From Aquificaceae bacterium (GTDB lineage: Bacteria > Aquificota > Aquificia > Aquificales > Aquificaceae), in the NCBI GenBank assembly GCA_015490115.1, contig WFYM01000005.1:1-6257 (forward strand): a stretch of 6,257 nucleotides of DNA. The letters are read 5' to 3'. Both the position numbers and the translations under genes were made by a program. The notes under the pieces are model-generated. The model searched no databases, was not told the DNA's origin, and worked only from the letters and a program-made list of their open reading frames with translations. Shown one piece after another: positions 1 through 5,240 of this stretch. Positions within the stretch are counted from its first letter, which is position 1; each line of letters begins with the position of its first letter.

Positions 1-518
1 TAGCGGGACTTTCCCTTTACGGTTTTGTCAAGGAACACCTCATAGGGAACGACCTTATAGTCGTTGTGAACCTGCTCTTCGGCGGTTTAGTCCTGATAGC
101 TGTGGACAGGTATATGGAAGGGAAGGCTTCTGCAAAGGACGTCAAAGACCTCCCCATTTGGAGGGTCTTTTTGATAGGTATCTTCCAGTCCCTCGCCCTC
201 TTTCCGGGGGTCTCTAGGTCGGGAGCTACCATAGTGGGCGGGATCCTCCTCGGTCTTCCGAGGAAAAAGGCTGCTGAGTTTTCCTTCCTCCTCGCCATCC
301 CGACCATGTTTTCAGCGGTGGGATACGACCTCTTAAAGACTGGGGGTGGCTTCAGCGGTGACCAGTGGGGTCTTATGGGTATAGGTTTCTTAACAGCCTT
401 TCTAACCGCAGCTGTAACGGTTAAGGCTTTTTTGAATTTCCTAAACTCCCACGGACTTGCCGTTTTCGGTCTTTACAGGATAGCGATAGCCCTTGTTTAT
501 GGATTCGTTTTTCTTTAA
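1..518 (+). CDS. uppP: Undecaprenyl-diphosphatase UppP (BacA family), 3' part only
   Basis: Integral membrane phosphatase that converts undecaprenyl diphosphate to undecaprenyl phosphate, recycling the lipid carrier for peptidoglycan. The frame is already open at the window edge (first full codon at 3) and gives 171 residues up to TAA at 516-518. The family is usually about 255-270 residues, so roughly the N-terminal third, including the glutamate-rich first motif, lies outside. Visible here are the second signature motif PGVSRSGATI (fragment residues 68-77, codons from 204) with its catalytic-type arginine, the conserved EFSFLLAIPTM segment (about 92-102), and the C-terminal FGLYRIAIAL segment (about 155-164). 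Several hydrophobic membrane helices span the fragment. A GTG at 66 lies inside the gene and is not a plausible start. The gene converges on the cox operon. The hairpin just downstream has no T-tract in this direction, so it is not an obvious terminator for uppP. Family assignment is secure. Confidence 0.95.
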   Translation, partial: AGLSLYGFVKEHLIGNDLIVVVNLLFGGLVLIAVDRYMEGKASAKDVKDLPIWRVFLIGIFQSLALFPGVSRSGATIVGGILLGLPRKKAAEFSFLLAIPTMFSAVGYDLLKTGGGFSGDQWGLMGIGFLTAFLTAAVTVKAFLNFLNSHGLAVFGLYRIAIALVYGFVFL

Positions 519-543
519 AGAAAACCGGGGGCAAAGCCCCCGG
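517..543 (-). terminator. Intrinsic terminator of the cox operon
   Basis: Perfect 8-bp GC stem with a 3-nt loop: CCGGGGGC at 525-532, loop at 533-535, GCCCCCGG at 536-543. Read on the minus strand, the stem is followed at once by TTTTCTTT (complement of 517-524), the classic rho-independent pattern, and it lies 27 bp past the coxA stop. On the plus strand the hairpin is followed by AAGACGG, so it should act mainly on the minus strand. The T-tract shares bases with the uppP stop codon (516-518). Confidence 0.9.
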
Positions 544-570
544 AAGACGGCTCAGGAGATTACTCAACCC

Positions 571-2184
571 TCAGAAGGTAGGAGGCGCACCGTACTTGTA
601 GGGGTGGTAGTCCTCTTCGAGCTTGGGAGGTTTCTCGCCGAAATTATCTACGGGTGCTGGGGAGCTTGTCCTCCACTCAAGGGATGGGGACTTCCACGGA
701 TTGTCTTCCGCCTTCTCACCGCTCGTGAGACCCTTGATCATACCGACGAGGAACACAAGAACTCCTACAGCGAGAATGAGGGCACCTATTGTGGATATCT
801 GGTTGAGGGCTACCCATTCAGCTATGGGCGGATAGTCTGGATACCTTCTCGGCATACCTAGAAAGCCTGCAAGGAGTTGCGGGAAGTAGAGAACGTTAGC
901 GCCTATGAACACGAGCCAGAAGCTTATCTTTCCGAGGTTCTCGGGATACATTCTCCCGGTTATCTTGGGGAACCAGTAGATCACAGCTCCGAATATTCCC
1001 ATCGTGAGAGCCATACCGAGGACGTAGTGGAAGTGTCCGACTACGGAGAGTGAGTCGTGAATTCCTAGGTCTATAGCTACCAAAGCGTTAGGTATTCCGG
1101 TGAGACCACCTATCAAGAACATGAATATACCGCCGAGGGTGTAGAGCATGGGAGATCTCAGGATTATCGCTCCCCTGTGAAGCGTAGCTACCCAGTTGAA
1201 GATCTTAACTCCGGTCGGAACAGCTACGAGGACGGTTGTATAGGACATCAGGACCCTCGCCCAGTCGGGAATACCCGAGGTGAACATGTGGTGCATCCAG
1301 ACTATGAAAGATACAACCGCTATTCCCCATATGGCGAAGACCATGGACTTATAACCGAATATGGGCTTCCTCGAGAAGGTGGCGAGTATCTCGGAGAAGA
1401 AACCGAAAATAGGAATTATCATCACGTAGACAGCCGGGTGGGAGTAGAACCAGAAGACGTTTTGATAGAGAAGGGGGTCTCCTCCGAGTGAGGGGTTGAA
1501 GAAGTTAGTCCCAAGGTACTTATCGAGGAAGAGCATCGTGACAGCTCCACCGAGGGAGGGAACACCTATTAGCTGTAGGACGTTAGCAACTATGAGACTA
1601 TGGATATAGAGGTTTGTGTTCCAAAAACCTATCCCCGGTGCCCTCATCCTTATGTAGGTCGTGATGAAGTTGACAGCCGTCGCTATGGAGGACACTCCGA
1701 GCAGATGTATGGCAAAGACGTAGAAAGCTGTCACTCCTGCGTCCGGGTGAGTTGCGTAGGGCGGATATCCGGTCCACATCATCTTTATTTGATTACCAGG
1801 GATCAAAGTAAGGAGGACTATCACCGTCGCTCCGAAGAAAGCCCAGTAGCTGAGAGCGTTCAGCCTCGGGAAGGCTACGTCCTTCGCCCCTATCATAAGT
1901 GGCAAAAGGAAGTTACCGAAACCGCCTATGTGTGCACCTATAGCCCACCAGAGGAGCATTACCGCTCCATGTCCTGTTAGCAGGTAGTTGTAGAAGCTGG
2001 GGCTAACCACCTGAAAGCCGGGAGAGTTCTGCTCGAACCTTATGATCAACCCGAATATGCCAGCTATTATGAAGGCTACGAGACCCGTTACGAAGTAGAG
2101 GATGCCTATCTTCTTGTGGTCGGTTGTGAAGATCCACTCCTTAAGACCCGCCGAGAACCAAGGGACGCTCACAGCCTCTCTCAT
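571..2184 (-). CDS. coxA: Cytochrome c oxidase subunit I (aa3-type, A2-like heme-copper oxidase)
   Basis: Catalytic, proton-pumping subunit of the terminal oxidase in the cytoplasmic membrane, carrying heme a and the heme a3-CuB site; it reduces O2 to water. The 537 residues match the family, with about 12 membrane helices. Visible ligands are H72 and H386 (heme a), H249, H298 and H299 (CuB) and H384 (heme a3). Y253 sits at the spacing of the His-Tyr cross-link. D-channel equivalents N91, D102 and N109 are present, as are K-channel T324 and K327. Helix VI reads YSHPAVY (247-253) instead of the GHPEVY of A1 enzymes, which indicates subtype A2. R446-R447 contact the heme propionates. The loop HDSLSVVGHFHYVLG (376-390) differs from the usual HDTYYVVAHFHYV. 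The tail ends with a proline-rich stretch containing NPW...SLEWRTSSPAPVDNF, as in relatives. The ATG follows AAGGAGGTG by 7 nt. It is the last gene of the operon, 15 bp after coxB, with a terminator behind it. Confidence 0.97.
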   Translation of the reverse strand: MREAVSVPWFSAGLKEWIFTTDHKKIGILYFVTGLVAFIIAGIFGLIIRFEQNSPGFQVVSPSFYNYLLTGHGAVMLLWWAIGAHIGGFGNFLLPLMIGAKDVAFPRLNALSYWAFFGATVIVLLTLIPGNQIKMMWTGYPPYATHPDAGVTAFYVFAIHLLGVSSIATAVNFITTYIRMRAPGIGFWNTNLYIHSLIVANVLQLIGVPSLGGAVTMLFLDKYLGTNFFNPSLGGDPLLYQNVFWFYSHPAVYVMIIPIFGFFSEILATFSRKPIFGYKSMVFAIWGIAVVSFIVWMHHMFTSGIPDWARVLMSYTTVLVAVPTGVKIFNWVATLHRGAIILRSPMLYTLGGIFMFLIGGLTGIPNALVAIDLGIHDSLSVVGHFHYVLGMALTMGIFGAVIYWFPKITGRMYPENLGKISFWLVFIGANVLYFPQLLAGFLGMPRRYPDYPPIAEWVALNQISTIGALILAVGVLVFLVGMIKGLTSGEKAEDNPWKSPSLEWRTSSPAPVDNFGEKPPKLEEDYHPYKYGAPPTF

Positions 2185-2191
2185 CTCAACA

Positions 2192-2200
2192 CACCTCCTT
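2192..2200 (-). promoter_or_regulatory. Ribosome binding site of coxA
   Basis: AAGGAGGTG on the minus strand, nearly full complementarity to the 16S rRNA 3' end, 7 nt before the coxA ATG at 2184. Its first base is the last base of the coxB stop codon TAA (2202-2200), so ribosomes ending coxB stop directly on the coxA initiation site. It fixes the coxA start. Confidence 0.85.
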
Positions 2201-2904
2201 TATATATTTTTATCAGCTGTTTTCTTAGCAAGATCGGTCCCACCCTTCAGCCAAGCGGTGAACTGCTCGGGCGGAACTACCTTTAGCTTAGCGAACATGT
2301 GGGAGTGTCCCGTCCCGCAGAACTCCCTGCAGAATACCCAGTACTCACCCGGCTTGTTGATCTGGAACCAGAGATAGGTGATCCTTCCGGGGACCGCGTC
2401 TTCAAGTATCCTCGCCGGCATAACGTAGAAGGCGTGGATCACGTCCATGGAGGTGAGGAGGACCTTTATCGGCTTTCCTGCGGGGACCACTATTTTCTGC
2501 TCTTCGGGAACTTCGTAGCTCGTCGGGTTGTAAGAGGTAACGATCGTCTTTACCGTGTTACCCTTATCGTCGAGGTACTCAACCTGCCAACCCCACATGA
2601 AGCCCGTTACCTTGAGTGTCAGGGCTCCCTCCGGGACAGTCCTTTGCTTTTTAAAGACCGCAAAGGAGTATGTGGCGAGGACGAGGACTATTATGGTGGG
2701 GACTATGGTCCACAGAACTTCGAGACCCCAGTGACCGTGTTTTTCGTGGTCGCCTATCTCCCTCTCCCCGGGCTTGAACCTGTACTTCATGATGAAGTAA
2801 AGGCCCGGGATAGCCGTTACCGCGTAAATGACAACAGCTACAACGAGCCAAACGATCACAGCTTCGTTCCACCACTTGGCTGGATAAGCGAACACCTCCT
2901 CCAT
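2200..2904 (-). CDS. coxB: Cytochrome c oxidase subunit II (CuA-binding)
   Basis: Takes electrons from cytochrome c through a binuclear CuA centre on the outer face of the membrane and passes them to heme a in CoxA. The 234 residues comprise two membrane helices (about 14-38 and 63-85) and a periplasmic cupredoxin domain (about 92-212). All CuA ligands are present: H157 in DVIHAF, then C192, E194, C196, H200 and M203 in the motif CREFCGTGHSHM. The aromatic patch GFMWGWQVEY (101-110) is the usual electron-entry region. There is no C-terminal cytochrome c domain, so this is an aa3 rather than a caa3 arrangement. No lipobox is seen. The ATG lies 6 nt after AAGGAGGTG. The gene starts 3 bp after the sco stop codon and lies 15 bp before coxA, which indicates co-transcription and a shared complex. 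A long open frame on the opposite strand (2299-2928) is a shadow. Confidence 0.97.
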   Translation of the reverse strand: MEEVFAYPAKWWNEAVIVWLVVAVVIYAVTAIPGLYFIMKYRFKPGEREIGDHEKHGHWGLEVLWTIVPTIIVLVLATYSFAVFKKQRTVPEGALTLKVTGFMWGWQVEYLDDKGNTVKTIVTSYNPTSYEVPEEQKIVVPAGKPIKVLLTSMDVIHAFYVMPARILEDAVPGRITYLWFQINKPGEYWVFCREFCGTGHSHMFAKLKVVPPEQFTAWLKGGTDLAKKTADKNI

Positions 2905-2907
2905 AGC

Positions 2908-3699
2908 TCACACCTCCTTTTTTACTAACTTGCCCGATACAAGAGCAACGAGAATAACACCCCCGAAGAGGGCAAAGCCGATCCCACCGAAGAGGACCGC
3001 GGGGTTTATTACGAACGTGCTCCTTGAGGGATCGTAGGTGTAGCAGACGAGAAGAGCAAGGTCAACTATAGATCCGAGCGTCACCTTACCGCTCTCCGCT
3101 TCTGTGAGGGCTATCCTGACGTCCCTCTCCTTTGGAGCTATACCGAAGAGGTATCTGGTGATCCTGCCTTCGGGCGATAGGAAGATATAGACGTTCGTGT
3201 GGACGAAGGTCTTGTCCCTCTCCGAGTAGAAGAACTTAAAACCGACGCTTTCCGTGAGCGTCCTTATACTTTCCTTGGGTATTATCCCGAAGACCCAGTG
3301 CTTTGTAAAGGGTCCGTGGCTTTCTTTGAAGCGTCTTAAAGTCTCGAGGGTATCCCTCTCGTCGAAGGAAAGAACGAGAACCCTAAAGTCCCTTTCCTTC
3401 AAAGAGGACTCTTTTATCAGCCTGCTCAGGTTGTCTATCCTCAAGGGGCAGGAGCCTTCGCAGGTGTAGTAGGAAAGAAGGAGGATATTCGGCTTCCCTT
3501 TTAAAAGCTCGTAGAGCTTCCTCTTCGTTCCGTCTTCAAGGAGTATCTCCACGTTCGCCGCGAAGTTTCCGAGGTATTTCCCTTCGTCTATCTTCAGGGT
3601 GGAGGGGTCGAAGAAGTCCTTCCTGAAGGCTTGGACCCCTCCCACGACGGTGGCGAAGGCGTAACCCGTAAGGAGAAGAAGGACAAGGACACCCATCAT
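2908..3699 (-). CDS. SCO1/SenC-family copper chaperone (cytochrome oxidase CuA assembly)
   Basis: Thioredoxin-fold, membrane-bound protein that by family knowledge delivers copper to, or reduces the cysteines of, the CuA site of CoxB. With the start at 3699 it has 263 residues. A hydrophobic N-terminal signal or anchor (about 1-20) precedes the SCO domain, which carries the copper motif TCEGSCP (C80 and C84, CxxxC), the SFDERDT segment (111-117) and the third copper ligand H167 before an FLSPEG loop. A C-terminal extension follows, with CYTYDP (219-224) and a strong membrane helix (about 232-254) ending in lysines, so both ends may be membrane-anchored. The frame could run upstream to 3747, but those 16 residues are charged and overlap coxC. 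The ATG at 3699 overlaps the coxC stop (ATGA), follows GGGAG by 9 nt, and begins a proper signal sequence; the next codon is also ATG. Position between coxC and coxB supports a role in CuA assembly. Confidence 0.92.
   Translation of the reverse strand: MMGVLVLLLLTGYAFATVVGGVQAFRKDFFDPSTLKIDEGKYLGNFAANVEILLEDGTKRKLYELLKGKPNILLLSYYTCEGSCPLRIDNLSRLIKESSLKERDFRVLVLSFDERDTLETLRRFKESHGPFTKHWVFGIIPKESIRTLTESVGFKFFYSERDKTFVHTNVYIFLSPEGRITRYLFGIAPKERDVRIALTEAESGKVTLGSIVDLALLVCYTYDPSRSTFVINPAVLFGGIGFALFGGVILVALVSGKLVKKEV
2911..2919 (-). promoter_or_regulatory. Ribosome binding site of coxB, inside the end of sco
   Basis: AAGGAGGTG on the minus strand, 6 nt before the coxB ATG. These bases also encode the last residues of SCO (KKEV), and the sco stop TGA (2910-2908) falls between this site and the coxB start. 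This arrangement suggests translational coupling. Confidence 0.85.
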
Positions 3700-4478
3700 A
3701 TTGCCATGCTCCCGACGAGGTATGCGGTTCCGGCGACGAGCATCCACATCACGTCAACGAAGTGCCAGTATACGGAGACTCCTTTCATGAGGGTGGGCTT
3801 TTCCTTGGTCATCTTACCCGTGGCGAGTAGCCACATAACGTAGAGCTGGGCGAGGAGTCCCACTATGACGTGGGAGGTATGGAGTCCCGTGAGAGAGTAA
3901 AAGCCCGTCCCGTACATGTTAGAGCTTAGGGTAAAGCCCTCCTCGGTCCAGAGGTGCGCCCACTCCCTCATGTGAAGGATCACAAAGAGTACACCAAGGA
4001 CAAAGGTAAGAAAAGTCCACATAAGGGCCTTTCCGCTGTCTCCTTCCTCCTCCAAAGCTGTTTCCGCTTTGAATATGGTAAAGCTCGAAGCCCAGAGTAT
4101 CAAAGTCAGTATGCCAGCCATACCGAGACTTACACCTTCAGGGACCCAATCCCCCCACTTGTCCGCGTGGGCCGTCCTCGCCATCCAAAAAGCTGCAAAG
4201 AGCGTCCCGAATATGACTATCTCCGAAACGAGGAACGAGAAGGTCCCGAGCCAACCGAAACCGGTGTCCGATTCTTTTGCAAAGTGTTCGTTAGCCCATC
4301 CCGCTACGCCTATCAGTATGAGGACGAGGGCGACCCCTCCTAATAGGAGTCCCGCGAGGTGCTTCTGATAGTGGAACACGAGGGTTATGGCTATGGGAAC
4401 GAGGAGGGTCCCTATACCTGTCGGAAAGGGCCACACACTCCACTCATGGTGAGCTTCATGAACAGCTCCCTGTGCCAT
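3696..4478 (-). CDS. coxC: Cytochrome c oxidase subunit III
   Basis: Membrane subunit that supports the stability and proton uptake of subunit I; it carries no metal centre. The 260 residues form seven predicted helices (about 22-38, 42-60, 77-100, 117-136, 153-170, 199-219, 237-256), the full-length seven-helix form rather than the shorter five-helix form of many bacteria. Conserved features are WPFPTG (16-21), the buried glutamate E86 in SEIVIFGTLFAAFW, H200 and H203 in GLHTSHVIVG, and the signature YWHFVDVMW (237-245). The frame stays open upstream to 4718, but ATG 4478 is preceded by GGAGGT at 6 nt, begins the family-like N-terminus, and lies downstream of the promoter at 4522-4550; the longer form would run through that promoter and into tetR. 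First gene of the operon; its stop TGA overlaps the sco start. Confidence 0.95.
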   Translation of the reverse strand: MAQGAVHEAHHEWSVWPFPTGIGTLLVPIAITLVFHYQKHLAGLLLGGVALVLILIGVAGWANEHFAKESDTGFGWLGTFSFLVSEIVIFGTLFAAFWMARTAHADKWGDWVPEGVSLGMAGILTLILWASSFTIFKAETALEEEGDSGKALMWTFLTFVLGVLFVILHMREWAHLWTEEGFTLSSNMYGTGFYSLTGLHTSHVIVGLLAQLYVMWLLATGKMTKEKPTLMKGVSVYWHFVDVMWMLVAGTAYLVGSMAI

Positions 4479-4484
4479 CACCGA

Positions 4485-4490
4485 ACCTCC
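4485..4490 (-). promoter_or_regulatory. Ribosome binding site of coxC
   Basis: GGAGGT on the minus strand, 6 nt before ATG 4478. It decides the coxC start against the upstream in-frame ATG codons of the longer open frame. Confidence 0.75.
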
Positions 4491-4511
4491 CTCAGTAAAC
4501 GTGTGTTTCAG

Positions 4512-4534
4512 CTTGACATATATCATATAACAAG
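4512..4534 (-). promoter_or_regulatory. Imperfect dyad over the cox -10 box (candidate operator)
   Basis: A 23-bp inverted repeat with the arms CTTG and ATAT on one side and ATAT and CAAG on the other. Eight of 11 positions per half match, with the dyad axis at 4523, inside or next to the -10 hexamer (4522-4527) and covering the predicted start site. A protein bound here would block the promoter. The AT-rich centre overlaps the -10 sequence itself, so part of the symmetry may be chance. Confidence 0.35.
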
Positions 4535-4550
4535 GGTTCGAAGAGTGCAA
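4522..4550 (-). promoter_or_regulatory. Sigma-70-type promoter of the coxC-sco-coxB-coxA operon
   Basis: On the minus strand TTGCAC (4550-4545) is followed after exactly 17 bp by TATGAT (4527-4522). Each hexamer is close to consensus (TTGACA and TATAAT). Transcription would start near 4515-4513, giving a leader of about 35 nt before the coxC ATG. No second promoter is evident within the operon. Seen by inspection only; no transcript data. Confidence 0.75.
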
Positions 4551-4628
4551 GGTTTTGGTGAGGAAAAATGAGTTTGCGGTAAGTTTTTTGGTCCTTCGGA
4601 ATTGCTTATTGGAAATAAAAGCTTTGGA

Positions 4629-4642
4629 AGTTAGCACTAACT
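4629..4642. promoter_or_regulatory. Perfect 14-bp palindrome, candidate TetR-family operator
   Basis: AGTTAG-CA-CTAACT: two perfect 6-bp arms around a 2-bp centre. It lies 9 bp upstream of the TATGAT at 4652 and 23 bp upstream of ATG 4665, where the -35 region of the tetR promoter would be. Size and symmetry resemble operators of TetR-family proteins, which often repress their own gene. No second copy was noticed in the window, including at the cox promoter. Confidence 0.55.
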
Positions 4643-4648
4643 GAACTA

Positions 4649-4657
4649 TGGTATGAT
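4649..4657 (+). promoter_or_regulatory. Extended -10 promoter of the tetR-family gene
   Basis: TGGTATGAT: a TATGAT hexamer (4652-4657) with the upstream TGn element of extended -10 promoters. No good -35 hexamer is found at 16-18 bp; the region is taken by the palindrome at 4629-4642. The predicted start site (4664 or 4665) falls on or next to the ATG at 4665. Confidence 0.5.
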
Positions 4658-4664
4658 CCTGTTT

Positions 4665-5240
4665 ATGTCGGAGATGAAGGAAAAGATACTGAAGGTAAGT
4701 GCTCAGATAATAGCACATGAGGGTCTCAGGATGTTCACGGCAAAGAGAGTGGGTGAAAAGCTCGAAGTGTCTGATTCAGCCATATTCAAACACTTCCCCT
4801 CCATGGACTCGGTGGCGGAGGAGGTTGTTAGGAAGTATGGGAGTGAATGGCTCAGAAGGATAGAAGAGGTTCTCCATAAAGGGGTGGGTGCTTTGGAGAA
4901 AATAGAGCTTATTTTGGAAGCTCAAGCTGATCTCGCTGAGGAGACGAAAGGTGTTGTTCCTTTACTTTTCTTTGAGCTTTTGAGGAGCGGAAACAGGAAG
5001 GTAAAGAGGTCGGTCTTCGAACTCTTGAGGATTTACTTGAAGAGGGTAAGGGAAGTGGCGGAGGAAGGCGTAAAGAAAGGAGAGCTGAGGAGGGGCATAG
5101 ATCCGGAAGAAGTGGGCTTTGCAATTGTAGGCTTTGTGCAAGGAGAGATCCTGAAGTGGTTCGTAAAGGGAAGGAAGGGAAAGGTGGTGAAGGGGAGGAA
5201 AACTGTAAAGGAGCTTCTGTTGGAGGGTCTAAGAGCTTAG
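4665..5240 (+). CDS. TetR/AcrR-family transcriptional regulator
   Basis: Probably a ligand-responsive dimeric DNA-binding repressor. With the start at 4665 it has 191 residues, normal for the family. The N-terminal DNA-binding domain (about 4-58) has the typical TetR order: a first helix (EKILKVSAQIIAHEG), then FTAKRVGEKLEVSDSAIFKHF with the recognition helix around 35-44, then the FPSMDSVAEEVV segment. The rest is a helical ligand/dimer domain, including KKGELRRGIDPEEVGFAIVGFVQG (in part 138-160), common near the end of TetR C-domains; the ligand cannot be told. Three in-frame ATGs are possible (4653, 4665, 4674), none with a well-spaced ribosome binding site. ATG 4653 lies within the predicted -10 box, so 4665 (leaderless) or 4674 (GGAG directly in front) is more likely. 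Divergent from the cox operon; its stop overlaps the moaA stop. A palindrome upstream suggests autoregulation. Confidence 0.9.
   Translation: MSEMKEKILKVSAQIIAHEGLRMFTAKRVGEKLEVSDSAIFKHFPSMDSVAEEVVRKYGSEWLRRIEEVLHKGVGALEKIELILEAQADLAEETKGVVPLLFFELLRSGNRKVKRSVFELLRIYLKRVREVAEEGVKKGELRRGIDPEEVGFAIVGFVQGEILKWFVKGRKGKVVKGRKTVKELLLEGLRA

Noticed and set aside
1177..1980. Plus-strand open frames opposite coxA
   Set aside because: They are rich in Tyr, Glu, Gly and Arg from reading hydrophobic membrane codons backwards. They have no ribosome binding site or family resemblance.
2890..2904. Shine-Dalgarno-like GGAGGAGGTG inside the first codons of coxB
   Set aside because: It simply encodes M-E-E-V, and no in-frame start codon follows at a suitable distance in a conserved place.
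2299..2928. Long plus-strand open frame (209 codons) opposite coxB
   Set aside because: It lies antisense to a clear CuA subunit and its translation has a biased composition with no recognisable motif. It arises from the codon pattern of the real gene.
3700..3747. N-terminal extension of sco by 16 residues
   Set aside because: The extra residues are arginine-rich and overlap coxC. The ATG at 3699 has an ATGA overlap with the coxC stop and starts a good signal sequence.
4513..4541. TTGACA at 4513-4518 as a plus-strand -35 box
   Set aside because: At 16-18 bp downstream there is no -10-like hexamer, and the sequence lies within the minus-strand cox promoter region, over 130 bp from tetR.
4617..4625. 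Short palindrome AAAGCTTT and two TTGGAA repeats
   Set aside because: Eight bases of symmetry and a 6-mer repeated once at 15 bp are expected by chance in an AT-rich spacer.
4479..4718. N-terminal extension of coxC by 80 residues
   Set aside because: It would read through the cox promoter and into the start of tetR and shows no family similarity. GGAGGT before ATG 4478 gives the correct start.
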